Shown here piece after piece: positions 25,798-34,669 of a DNA stretch of 60,275 bases (position 1 is the stretch's first letter; each line of letters starts with the position of its first letter). The notes beneath the pieces were generated by a model that saw nothing but the letters and a program-made list of their open reading frames with translations, was not told the origin of the DNA and did not search any database. The position numbers and the translations under genes are program-made. Source of the stretch: Hyphomicrobiales bacterium (GTDB taxonomy: Bacteria > Pseudomonadota > Alphaproteobacteria > Rhizobiales > Rhizobiaceae); assembly GCA_900468805.1 (NCBI GenBank), contig UEIF01000013.1, positions 1-60,275 of the forward strand, written 5' to 3'.

Positions 25798-26722
25798 CTG
25801 GGAAATCCAAGGGACATTGCATGATCCATTCGGAAACTGCGCCAAGTACGAGTTGGTCGACATTTTCCGGCGACAAGTTGGGAGCCGCGCCTTTTATGGC
25901 ATCTTTAAGATTAGCGATTTCGGCATTCAAAATTCCACTGGGCGTCGAACCGCCGGCAGAGCCTGCGAATTCAAGCTGGCGTCTCCTGCTTGCGATCGCA
26001 GTAGAAAGCTTATCGTGTAGCTCTGGTGCTTCAGACCGCAGAGCATCCATCAGCGCAGATCCTTGCAGATGGTAGCGCGTTGCGTCCGAAACTGCAGCCG
26101 ACAACCTGTCACCAGTTGTTCGCTTCGCCAGCTTCATCCGCGCGTTCAACAGAAAATCCTGCGATCCTGCCGCCCAAGTGCTCATTTGCGGGCCTGTAGG
26201 CTCCGGAATGTCAAGTTTGATCATTGACAGTTGTGAAACATTCAGCGCGAGAGCGTCGGCCCCAAACACAGCCTGATCGTGGATCAACACCTCAAAATCC
26301 TGATCCAGGTAAGGCAGCGATTTCCCTCTCAATTCCAACGTCTTCTTAGAACAATGGAGATTCACATCTTTGCTGTCATGCAAAGGGCTCAATAAGACCC
26401 ACCGCTTTACGGGTGCGCCAAGAAACAGTGTCGAGATGATTCTGTTATTCTTTTGGAGTTTTCCAAGATCCTTGGTGATCTTATCTTTCTGCTTCCTCGC
26501 CCTCTGCGAGACGCCCACCGGTTCCTCGACGGCGTAGCATTGATACGCGACACTTTCCTTATTGCAGTAGTAGTCGATACCTAGGTCACCCTTGTCCTTA
26601 GCCGGCACTTTGTGAACATTGAGCGCACCATGCCTGCAGTGTAGCAATCCTAGCGCAAAGATCTCCCAATCGTCCGGATTCCAGATTTTCGTATATGATG
26701 ACAAAGCGTCCCCCAGTCGCAT
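25790..26722 (-). CDS. Effector with restriction-endonuclease-like domain, ABC-3C/Lamassu-like
   Basis: This 310-residue protein, counted from ATG 26722, has an N-terminal half that resembles a PD-(D/E)xK nuclease of the Mrr type. GDLGIDYYCNKESVAYQCYA supplies the acidic residue and the E/Q-x-C/K-type core strand, followed by a basic helix (RARKQKDKITKDLGKLQK). The C-terminal half is helical and would be the ABC-3C association domain. In such systems phage-triggered ATPase activity unleashes the effector. A TTG at 26758 in the same frame is an alternative start. It is the first gene of the unit, overlapping the middle component by eight bases. The nuclease activity is inferred. Confidence 0.65.
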   Translation of the reverse strand: MRLGDALSSYTKIWNPDDWEIFALGLLHCRHGALNVHKVPAKDKGDLGIDYYCNKESVAYQCYAVEEPVGVSQRARKQKDKITKDLGKLQKNNRIISTLFLGAPVKRWVLLSPLHDSKDVNLHCSKKTLELRGKSLPYLDQDFEVLIHDQAVFGADALALNVSQLSMIKLDIPEPTGPQMSTWAAGSQDFLLNARMKLAKRTTGDRLSAAVSDATRYHLQGSALMDALRSEAPELHDKLSTAIASRRRQLEFAGSAGGSTPSGILNAEIANLKDAIKGAAPNLSPENVDQLVLGAVSEWIMQCPLDFPDA

Positions 26723-26979
26723 CCGTAGGGAATCTACACTAAGTAGCAATACACGCAATGTGCGAGTATAAAGCGCCAGTCACACGACCGATGGTTTCTC
26801 AGCGGGTGGTTAAAATCGGGCGGAAGGCGAACAAGCGGGCAGGAAAAACAATTCCCCTTACCTCAAATGACTCATTCACCGCGCAGTGGTTGGATCTCTG
26901 TGACAAGCACAGAGATGACGGTGGAGAGGGTTGCCGCCCTGGTGCTCTTGCCGCCAGCTTCCCCATCCACATCCCCCAC

Positions 26980-27315
26980 CTACAACTTGCACCCCTTCGA
27001 AAGCGCCGCACTCTCCATCGCCGAAACCTTGCCCTTAGACACCGCGACCTCACCTTCCTTATCCCCACCGGCCACACTGCCGATCGGCACGCCGACCAGG
27101 AACACGCCGAAAGCATCGCCATTGGCAGCCGAGATCTGCTGCTTCGACAGGCCGTCGAGCTTCACCTTCTCCTTGCTGTGTTCGCTGGCGATCTGCGGAC
27201 AGCTGAGATTGGTGTAGGCCTGCATCGGGATATCGGCCTGCACGATGGCGTCAGGTCTTTTCGCGCAGGACGTGAGCGCTGCGGCAAGCGCCGCGGCGAG
27301 AATGAGCTTTTTCAT
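26980..27315 (-). CDS. Lipoprotein, hypothetical
   Basis: This 111-residue product has a type II signal peptide: MKKLILAAALAAALTSCAK with a clear lipobox (ALTSC), so it should be lipid-anchored. The mature part has a Cys pair (NLSCPQI and SKGCKL) and a central Gly-rich hydrophobic stretch (FGVFLVGVPIGSVAGGDKEG) that could contact membrane. A GGGG run lies seven bases before the ATG. No specific function is recognised. It lies just outside the defence island. Confidence 0.78.
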   Translation of the reverse strand: MKKLILAAALAAALTSCAKRPDAIVQADIPMQAYTNLSCPQIASEHSKEKVKLDGLSKQQISAANGDAFGVFLVGVPIGSVAGGDKEGEVAVSKGKVSAMESAALSKGCKL

Positions 27316-28472
27316 TAGATAACCCCAGTTAGCAGGCGATTCCTAGCATTGCCGCCCGCCTGGCGCGAGTAACGCGCAAGAACAACCACAGAAGAATTCT
27401 CAGGCGCGCCCGTTGGCCTGATATTGGCGAGGGCGATCTCCTCACCCATGATGGATGGAGAGCGGCGGCTTTGAGCGGGCAAAATCATTGCACCTGTCAC
27501 CCCTCGACAGGATGCCTATCGCAAGCCCCCATGAGCGCGCGTGACCGCGCCTCCACCTAACCCTTTTGGATGAATTGCGAATCGGCTGCGGCGCGACGAA
27601 AGTGGATGCGCGGCGGTAGTAGGATTACTAGGACCGAAACCGATGCGGGGGGCTCGCCGAGTATTGAGTGGGAGCCCTTCATTTGTTTCCAGGCCGTGCT
27701 TTGAAAGCATGCGGATGGATGATCAATGCCGCTTCCGGCCGGAAGCGGACACCCCCATCATGAAGAGATAGCGAACTCTCCGGCCCGTTGGCCGCCTCCG
27801 CCGTGGGGCCTGTCAGCATCGCTGGCTATGGTCATGGTGATGTGGGGTGCGGCCATCGAACAGGGCCACTGTGCCGCGAGAAATCAGGACCGAAAGAGGC
27901 CGAAACCTCCTGATTTTGAGGCCAGTTACAAGGGCCGCCACTCAATACATATGCGAGCCCTTATACCTGCTCAGTCCGCCAAAAACGCGTTAGGCGCGTG
28001 AAATAATCATGGATGGGAGCAAGAGTCGCGTGAAAAGTGCGTGACACGCCGCTACGCCCCTATCCACCGGGGCGAAGGCATCGCACGAGAACGCAAAGGA
28101 AGCCGCCGAGGGGCATCGGCGGCTAACAGGAGAAAGTTGAAAAGGGTGCGCCGGGTCAGGGTCAGACACCCTTTTCGCGCTGAATTTTTCAGGGTCAGCG
28201 GGAAAGTATGTAGCAGAGAGCGGATCGGCTTCAATCGGACCAAAGTCCGATGCCCGACCCTTTGCTGCAAGGCGCACTTTCGGGAAGCGCTATTCATCCC
28301 ATCGATACCGCCTCCAGCCTGGCGGGCCCGAGCGGGCTCCTGCCGCCAGCGCCTTGTGCAACGCCTCAAAAAGCAGTTAGCTGCGCCAGTTGGGTACGCT
28401 CATTCCTGCACGGCCGGATAGTATCGAGACGATGCCCGTGCTGAAACGCGCCCGCATTTCGAGGGAAGTCTC
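27316..28472. other. Long intergenic region
   Basis: About 1.16 kb lies between the lipoprotein gene and the adenylate cyclase. Apart from the structured repeat at 28136-28254, several short open frames cross it on both strands, but none has a ribosome site, a signal peptide or a protein-like composition. No tRNA cloverleaf was seen. It probably consists of decayed DNA and repeats. Confidence 0.5.
28136..28254. repeat. Structured dispersed repeat, copy A
   Basis: This element pairs with 40210-40323. Shared features are a 10-bp inverted repeat GAAAAGGGTG ... CACCCTTTTC around an 18-base variable loop, a middle block with CGCTGA, and a final TCAATCGGAC-(C/T)AAAGTCC stem-loop. Loops vary while stems are kept, suggesting selection for structure or recent amplification. 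Confidence 0.7.
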
Positions 28473-30389
28473 GTGCGCTGGTCCAGACCCTTAAGACTGC
28501 ATCTCGGCGTTCTGGTCGTCGCATCGCTGCTGTGCACGTCGATGCCGATCATCTGGCTGGCCTTCAGCCGCGGCAGCGATGCTGCGGTCAGCGCCGGCGT
28601 GCAGCAGATGCGCGAGATGAGCCTGCGGCTGATCGAAGGATACCGCAATACGCTGCAGGGCGGCATGGAGGCGGTGGCGCTGGCATCGACCCTGCCGCAG
28701 CTCGCCTCCCCGCCGCCTCGGGATATCGAGGCAAAACAGGAATTCCTTCTGGAAGTTCTGCGAAACATCCCCAATGCCACGAGCATCTATACCGGCTATC
28801 CCGATGGCTCCTACCTGCAGGTCATCAACGCGCAGAGGCAGGATGTTCGCCGCACACTTGCCGCACCTGACGGGACGGCTTTCGCGATCAGGACGATCGC
28901 GGGGCGGGAAACTGCCGATGTCATCTCGACGCTTCGCTTTCTCGACAGCGAGGCAAGAGAGATCGGCGGGCGGGACATCGACTATGCATCCTTCGATCCG
29001 CGCCAGCGCCCCTGGTATCAGGCCGTCATTCAGGATGGCGCGCCGGTTTCCGTCGGCCCCTATGTCGCCGGAACCCTGCAGGTGCCGACGCTGACGATCG
29101 CGGCACCCATGCGGGGCAACGGCCGGGTGGTCGTCGGCATCAACATCCATCTTCAGACCGTCAGCGCCCTCCTGAATGCGCAGGGGATTTCGCCGCGTGC
29201 GCGCGCCTACATCATCGATGCCGGCGATGATCTCGTCGCCCATTCCGACCCCGATATCATGAGCAGGATCATCGCAATATGGTCGAGAGCATCGGGCGCG
29301 TTCGATGCGACGGCCAACGGCTTCGACACCAGCGTCGAAACCGTGGCGAGGCTCAGGCGCGATCCCGCCTTTGCCAATGGCGGCCTGGCGCGGATCGAGC
29401 TCGACGGCGAACGCCAGCTCGTGCAGATCGCCCCCGTCGGCGTCTCCGGTCTCTTCAAGGGAAGTGTGGCGGCCATCGTCGTGCCGATGGAGGACCTGGT
29501 GGCGGAGGCAAACCGCCTGCTCGTGCGCAATCTGCTGATTGCCGCCGCCTTCGTCATCGCGGGTGTGGCCGCATCCGTGCTGCTGTCGCGCATGGTCAGC
29601 CGCTCTCTCTATCGCCTCGCCGACGAGGCGCGCAGGATCGGCGATCTCGATGTCAGCGAGAAAGCCGTCTCGCATTCCTGGATATCGGAGATCAACACGC
29701 TGGCGAGCGCGCTGGCCGCCAGCCGCCATGCCATCAGCCAGTTTGCCCTCTATGTCCCGCGCGAAGTCGTCCGGCGCATCGTCAGTCCCGAGGGCCGAGC
29801 GGTCGTCAAGGCGACGCGGCAGGATGTGACCGCGCTCTTCACCGACATCAGGGACTTCACCACCATATCCGAGCGGAATTCACCCGAAGACGTGGTCGAT
29901 ACGCTATCGGCCTATTTCGAACTCCTGAACACCATCGCCGAGCGCAATGGCGGCACCGTCGTGCAATATCTCGGCGACTCCATCTTCGTCATGTGGAACG
30001 CGCCCGTGCAGGATGACAGCCATGCCGAACACGGCTGCCGCTGCGCACTCGCCATGAAAGCGGCGATCGACACCCTGAACGAGGAGAACCGCCGGAACGG
30101 CCGCCCCGAACTCTTCACCCGTTTCGGCCTCCACACCGGCCCCGCCGTCGTCGGCAGCTTCGGCGCAATCTCGCGCCAGCAGTACACGGCCATGGGCGAT
30201 ACGATCAACGTGGCGTCACGGCTGGAAGGGCTGAACAAGGACTTCGGCACGTCGATCCTGGTGAGTGCGGCTATTCATGACGCGGTGGGAGATCGCTTCG
30301 AGTTTCGGCCGCTGGGTCTGTCGCAGGTCAAGGGGCGCGCCGAGAGGGTGGATCTGTGGGAGCTGGTCGGGGAGAGTGGATCGCCGTAA
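28473..30389 (+). CDS. Membrane adenylate/guanylate cyclase with Cache-like sensor
   Basis: The product has 638 residues. There is an N-terminal transmembrane helix (LHLGVLVVASLLCTSMPIIW), a periplasmic double-Cache-like sensor (about residues 35-345, with RPWYQAVIQ and VGPYVAGTLQVPTLTIAAP). A second helix (LLIAAAFVIAGVAASVLL) and a HAMP-like segment follow. Residues 435-620 are a class III cyclase with metal-binding Asp in TALFTDIRDFTTISE, the GDSIFVMWNAP strand and the transition-state region MGDTINVASRLEGLN. It should make cAMP (or cGMP) in response to an external ligand. The GTG start at 28473 has GAGGGAAG upstream. It is a single-gene unit. Confidence 0.88.
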   Translation: MRWSRPLRLHLGVLVVASLLCTSMPIIWLAFSRGSDAAVSAGVQQMREMSLRLIEGYRNTLQGGMEAVALASTLPQLASPPPRDIEAKQEFLLEVLRNIPNATSIYTGYPDGSYLQVINAQRQDVRRTLAAPDGTAFAIRTIAGRETADVISTLRFLDSEAREIGGRDIDYASFDPRQRPWYQAVIQDGAPVSVGPYVAGTLQVPTLTIAAPMRGNGRVVVGINIHLQTVSALLNAQGISPRARAYIIDAGDDLVAHSDPDIMSRIIAIWSRASGAFDATANGFDTSVETVARLRRDPAFANGGLARIELDGERQLVQIAPVGVSGLFKGSVAAIVVPMEDLVAEANRLLVRNLLIAAAFVIAGVAASVLLSRMVSRSLYRLADEARRIGDLDVSEKAVSHSWISEINTLASALAASRHAISQFALYVPREVVRRIVSPEGRAVVKATRQDVTALFTDIRDFTTISERNSPEDVVDTLSAYFELLNTIAERNGGTVVQYLGDSIFVMWNAPVQDDSHAEHGCRCALAMKAAIDTLNEENRRNGRPELFTRFGLHTGPAVVGSFGAISRQQYTAMGDTINVASRLEGLNKDFGTSILVSAAIHDAVGDRFEFRPLGLSQVKGRAERVDLWELVGESGSP

Positions 30390-30540
30390 CGACCAGAGAA
30401 TGAAACCGCAACGCCGACTGGAAATGCTTCGGCTTCCTCAACGGCTTCGTTTGGCACGCCCCTCGCCTGCAGCACCACCTTCCCCCATCCCTCACTTGAT
30501 GACGGAGGGTGGAGTGAGCGGCGAATTCCTCCACCCGGCC

Positions 30541-30891
30541 TTACGAGCGAGATTGACAGGTATTTGGCCCGATAAGGCGCCCGACGAGCAGCCCCGCCAA
30601 AGCCAGAAGATAGACAACCAACACGGCTACTGTTTCCAGAGCCAATGGCAGGAACAGGAAGCCGTCCCCAGGCCCCTCCTCTTCATCTGACGCGAGATGT
30701 GGCGATCCCACGAGATCGAACATGAAACCGGACGCCAGCACCCACAGAAATGCCAATATATGCAGCACCCACCTATACCGCTTGGATGAACGCCCGGCAA
30801 AATGAGCCCAGAGGGGCACCACGATATTCACAACGAAAAAGATCGGCAGCGCGATGAGTGGAGGCACTATTGTTGGGTAAGGAAGGGTCAT
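30541..30891 (-). CDS. Small multi-pass membrane protein
   Basis: This 116-residue protein has about three to four hydrophobic segments (IVPPLIALPIFFVVNIVVPL, WVLHILAFLWVLASGFMF, LALETVAVLVVYLLALAGLL) separated by a short acidic loop (SDEEEGPGD). No family is recognised. It lies alone between the cyclase (convergent) and a secreted protein gene on the same strand, 97 bases away. Confidence 0.6.
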   Translation of the reverse strand: MTLPYPTIVPPLIALPIFFVVNIVVPLWAHFAGRSSKRYRWVLHILAFLWVLASGFMFDLVGSPHLASDEEEGPGDGFLFLPLALETVAVLVVYLLALAGLLVGRLIGPNTCQSRS

Positions 30892-30987
30892 AGTCCATAA
30901 AGCTTCACCTACGCGCCTATCTCAATACATCGGCCGGATGACGCCGCCATTGTCGCATACGGGGTCATTCATGCACTCCGCGTCTCG

Positions 30988-31317
30988 TCACTGCCACCAC
31001 TTGGCTTTTTCAAGGACGACTTTCCGCAGCACGTTCCGATTGTCGTGCGCCTGGATCTCAATGGTTTTGCCTTTGTTTCCTTTTTTCATCTCGGCACAAA
31101 TTGCAAACATCGCCGAAAGCGTTGGATCGAGACCGGGACTCGACATTCCAAGTATGCGCGCAGCATTCATTGCCGATTCTGTCGTCATGTTGAAACCGCA
31201 TGCCGATTTCGTCATGGCATGAAAGGTGATTGCCGCTGCGGCTGTGCGATCGTCAGCCTGGGCGTGGCTCGCGGCAGAAAAAACAAGCACGAAAGCGCCT
31301 AAAATCCGCAGGTTCAA
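30988..31317 (-). CDS. Small secreted protein
   Basis: This 109-residue product has a Sec signal peptide (LRILGAFVLVFSAASHAQA). The mature protein has a Cys pair (SACGFN and AICAEM) likely to form a disulfide, and a basic C-terminus. A periplasmic helical protein is expected. It lies on the same strand as, and upstream of, the small membrane protein. The function is not recognised. Confidence 0.65.
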   Translation of the reverse strand: MNLRILGAFVLVFSAASHAQADDRTAAAAITFHAMTKSACGFNMTTESAMNAARILGMSSPGLDPTLSAMFAICAEMKKGNKGKTIEIQAHDNRNVLRKVVLEKAKWWQ

Positions 31318-31380
31318 TACACCATCCCCTCCAGTATAATCTCTGGCGCAGTAAGCCGGCGAACCCCACTCACCCCCGCC

Positions 31381-32289
31381 TCAAACAAGCTTCTTCGCCT
31401 CTGTCTTCGTATGCTCGTGATACTTGTTCTCCCGCGCCTTTCCGAACAGCTTCAGGCTCTCCAGATGCTCGCGCTGGGCGCGGTAGAAATCATTGAGGAA
31501 CAGCATCTCCTGGCCGGGCTTCACGGCATCCTCATAGCGGATCCTTCTCGTAATCGTGCGCACGATCTTGATGATCTCTTCGGTGTGCGGCTTCTTCGTC
31601 GTATCGCGAAGCACGTCCTCCAGCGTCTGCAACTCGTATTTGCCGTAGATATCGAGATGCTCGGGCAGGAATTCGAATGCGGGCTGCGACGAAGCCTTGG
31701 CAGGAGACGACAGCGCGAGATCCGACAGCAGCACGGAGCGCGGATTGTCGACCACCAGTGTGCCGGCGATCATGTCGCCGATGCGCTGCCGGCGGCGGTT
31801 GGCGAGCGGAACGATCACCACCACCAGGAGCCAAACGGCCGTCAATCCACCTTCCAGCCCTGACTGTGCGCCGATCGTGCCCAGAAGGCCCATCGGAGCG
31901 AAGATCTCCACCTCTTTCATCAGGTTGCGTGCGGTCACCTGATGCGGCGTCAGGCGTCGGCCATCGACATTGATGACGCGAATGCCGGTGATTTTCTTTC
32001 CGAGCGTGCGCCCGTTCCAGATCAGCTCCGAGAGCACGTAATAGGGGGTCCGCAGCAGAAAGCCCATCAGGGTGATCAGAACCGTCATGGCGCTAAAGGG
32101 CAAGGCCCCCGTGAAGACGACGGCAAGCGCGATAATGACGAAAAGCAGGGTCGTGAAGATGATATCGAGTATCTGCGCGCCCAAACGGGCCCCGATCGAG
32201 GCAATCGCGAAACTGATCGGCACGCCCTCCGGCGGGATGAACTGCATGACGCGCTTGCCGTCTGTCATCGTCTGGTCCGGCTGCTTCAT
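31381..32289 (-). CDS. RDD-family membrane protein, last gene of MoxR operon
   Basis: This 302-residue protein has an N-terminal RDD domain with about three helices: ARLGAQILDIIFTTLLFVI includes the Arg-Asp-like start (here ARLGAQILD), then a long second helix, RTLGKKITGIRVINVDGRR and NRRRQRIGDMIAGTLVVD. A cytoplasmic charged tail of about 115 residues follows. ATG 32289 overlaps the stop of the SpoIIM-like gene (ATGA). RDD proteins often accompany MoxR/DUF58 operons; their role is unclear, with transport or signalling proposed. Confidence 0.82.
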   Translation of the reverse strand: MKQPDQTMTDGKRVMQFIPPEGVPISFAIASIGARLGAQILDIIFTTLLFVIIALAVVFTGALPFSAMTVLITLMGFLLRTPYYVLSELIWNGRTLGKKITGIRVINVDGRRLTPHQVTARNLMKEVEIFAPMGLLGTIGAQSGLEGGLTAVWLLVVVIVPLANRRRQRIGDMIAGTLVVDNPRSVLLSDLALSSPAKASSQPAFEFLPEHLDIYGKYELQTLEDVLRDTTKKPHTEEIIKIVRTITRRIRYEDAVKPGQEMLFLNDFYRAQREHLESLKLFGKARENKYHEHTKTEAKKLV

Positions 32290-33365
32290 CTGACAGCTCC
32301 ACGCGAAGCCTTGCCCTCGCGTCCTGCAAGCGAGAGCCATGCGACCCAGAAGACACCCATGCCCCAGCCGATGGCGATCCGCCAGACAGGTTCCTGGACG
32401 AGCTGGCGCAGGAAGCCTTCGATAAAGGCTGCCACGACCAGCATCAGGGCCGCGAGGATCGCGAGCTTGACGGCATCATGCCCCTGGTGGCGCAGAGCCT
32501 CTTTGCGGGTTCGCGCGCCCGGAAGAAGAACGGCAAGCCCGAGCCCTGCCCCGCCGGCGCAGGCAATGGAGATCGCCGCAAGCTCGGTGACGCCGTGAAT
32601 GGAAAGCCAGGCGAAGGCGTCGTAGCCCAGCCCTTTCTGCCGGAACATCACGAAGAAGGCGCCGAGCATCAGGCCATTGTAGAAGGTCAGAATGAAGCTA
32701 GGCACCGATGCGAAGACGCCAAGCGCAAAGATCATTACGGCGATCCCCGTATTGTGGGAAAAGAGATAGGCCGAAAAGGCCGCGAGCCCATCGCTCTCGT
32801 GCCGCTCATTGCCGTAGATCGTCGAGCGCAGGTAATCGGCCGACGCATCCGGCGTGCGCTGATTGGCGAGCTCCGACGGCACGAACGTATAGAACCAGCT
32901 CGGATCGCTGCTGCAGAGCCTGTATCCGGCAAGAGCGCCGAGAACGAGCGCCAGGAAGCCGATGAAGAGAGGCAGGGCCGAGCGGCGCACCGCCTGCGGA
33001 ATGCCCTTGAGCAGCAGGCGGCTCATCAGCCCGCCAAGGCTTTCCTGCGGCGCATAGACGACGAGATAGGCGCGCGCGCAAAGGCTTTCCAGATAGGCGA
33101 TCAGCGCCCGGTCGAGCGAAATATCGCGCGCGACGCTGAGCGAATTCATCGCCTGCCGGTAGCCGGCCGCGAGGTCTCGCACCTCGTTATAGCTGAGTGC
33201 TGCAGCCCCGCCCTTCTCAGCCCGGCTCACCAGTTGGTCCAGCTGGCGCCAGTGCGCCTCGCGCTCCAGCCGGAAGCGGGCCGAGCGCAGGAGGTCGTTC
33301 TGCACCCCGCCGGCATGGAGCGTCGCGCCACTGTCCATCCTGGGGTCGATGCGCAGATCCGTCAT
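32286..33365 (-). CDS. Stage II sporulation protein M-like (SpoIIM family) membrane protein
   Basis: This 359-residue protein has a soluble N-terminal third and then about six transmembrane segments. The core has family features: FLFSHNTGIAVMIFALGV-like SHNT motif, FILTFYNGLMLGAFF, and SIHGVTELAAISIACAGG with a conserved His-Gly-x-x-Glu. Despite the name, this family in non-sporulating bacteria is a regular part of MoxR/DUF58 operons, probably a membrane complex. Start ATG 33365 overlaps the DUF58 stop (ATGA), and its stop overlaps the RDD start, so translation is coupled. Confidence 0.82.
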   Translation of the reverse strand: MTDLRIDPRMDSGATLHAGGVQNDLLRSARFRLEREAHWRQLDQLVSRAEKGGAAALSYNEVRDLAAGYRQAMNSLSVARDISLDRALIAYLESLCARAYLVVYAPQESLGGLMSRLLLKGIPQAVRRSALPLFIGFLALVLGALAGYRLCSSDPSWFYTFVPSELANQRTPDASADYLRSTIYGNERHESDGLAAFSAYLFSHNTGIAVMIFALGVFASVPSFILTFYNGLMLGAFFVMFRQKGLGYDAFAWLSIHGVTELAAISIACAGGAGLGLAVLLPGARTRKEALRHQGHDAVKLAILAALMLVVAAFIEGFLRQLVQEPVWRIAIGWGMGVFWVAWLSLAGREGKASRGAVR

Positions 33366-34669
33366 ATCATCTCGCGGGATTTGATTTCGATGTAGCGGGC
33401 AATGAGATCCGATGTCAGCGCCTCGGGCGTGCTGTCGAGGCAGAGCACGCCGAGACGCGAAAGCTTCTCCATCACGGCTCGCCGCTCCTGCACGATCTGG
33501 CGCGCCGCGACCGAGCGGGCGATGGCATCGAGCGTCGTCTCCTCCGGCTCCGTCAGCTTTGCCAGCATCGGATCGCGCAAGGCGACGTAAACGATGAAAT
33601 GATGCCGGGCGAGCACCTGGATGTTCTCGATCATCAGCTCTGCCGTGATGCTGTCGACGAAATCGGAGAATATCACGATCAGCGAGCGCCGCTTCAGCCG
33701 GCCCGACAGATGCGTCAGCCCTAGCGTATGGTTGGTTTCCTGCGTTTCGTAGCGCAACTCGGCGCAGACCGTCTGCAGCCGTGCAAAGGCGGTGCGTCCG
33801 GGCAAGACCGGCACGAAGAGGCGCGGACGGCTGTCGAAACTGTAGAAACCGACGAGATCGCCGGCGAGCCCTCCCGCCCAGCACATGGCGAGCGCCGCAT
33901 TGATGGCGCGGTCGAGCTTGGTGAAGCCGCCGAGCTGTTCGGCCATCAGCCGCCCGGAATCGACGCAGAGGATGATCTGGTGGTTTTTCTCCGCCCGCAT
34001 CTCGCGCACCACGAGATTGCGCATGCGCGCCGAACGCTTCCAGTCGATGCTGCGCGGATCCATACCGCCTACGAATTCCCGCAATTGGTGGAATTCGGAG
34101 CCCTCGCCGCGCAGCCGCAGATCCTTCTGGCCGGCTTCGAGCGGCAGGATCTGCGTCTTGACCGCGCCTGACAGCACCGGCGAGATATCGGGAATGACGG
34201 AGATCGCGCGCGCCACCGGCAGGCGCACGATCCTGTCGATGAGCTTCAGCCGTGATGGCCATTTCAGCCAGAGCTCACGCACCGAAAATTGTCCGCGCCG
34301 GGTCAGCTGCAGATCGAAGGATGCCTTCACCGGCCCGGATGAGGCGCGCTCCATCCGACGCTCACCGATAACAAGCTCCGGCGCGGCATCAAGCCTGAGA
34401 TCGATCCCCTCGGGCAGCTTGCCCTTCTGACTGTTGATGACGATTGTGAAAGGGGCCGCGTAGCCGACAAAACCCTGCGGCGGCAGATCGACATCGACAG
34501 TCATCCGGCCCGACAGCGCCGAGAAGACGAGATCGCACGCCGTGACGACCGCCAGAGCCACCCACAGGAAGACGAGCGCCATGTTCATGTCGCGCCACCA
34601 CACGCTGACGATGACCGTCAGCGCCGCCATGGCAAGAACAAGGGCGATCAGGTGCGAAGACGGCCGCAT
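33362..34669 (-). CDS. DUF58-domain protein
   Basis: This 435-residue protein has two N-terminal membrane helices (residues 7-50) and a beta-rich middle. The DUF58 hallmark is GEGSEFHQLREFVGGMDPRSIDW followed by KRSARMRNLVVRE, and a von Willebrand A-like segment follows (IILCVDSGRLM, with a degenerate metal site, and SLIVIFSDFVDS). DUF58 proteins are the standard partner of MoxR ATPases in folding or inserting membrane or periplasmic complexes. It starts directly after the MoxR stop, with no spacing. Confidence 0.88.
   Translation of the reverse strand: MRPSSHLIALVLAMAALTVIVSVWWRDMNMALVFLWVALAVVTACDLVFSALSGRMTVDVDLPPQGFVGYAAPFTIVINSQKGKLPEGIDLRLDAAPELVIGERRMERASSGPVKASFDLQLTRRGQFSVRELWLKWPSRLKLIDRIVRLPVARAISVIPDISPVLSGAVKTQILPLEAGQKDLRLRGEGSEFHQLREFVGGMDPRSIDWKRSARMRNLVVREMRAEKNHQIILCVDSGRLMAEQLGGFTKLDRAINAALAMCWAGGLAGDLVGFYSFDSRPRLFVPVLPGRTAFARLQTVCAELRYETQETNHTLGLTHLSGRLKRRSLIVIFSDFVDSITAELMIENIQVLARHHFIVYVALRDPMLAKLTEPEETTLDAIARSVAARQIVQERRAVMEKLSRLGVLCLDSTPEALTSDLIARYIEIKSREMI

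Noticed and set aside
27516..28001. Short open frames in the 27.3-28.5 kb gap
   Set aside because: No ribosome sites, signal peptides or conserved motifs on either strand.
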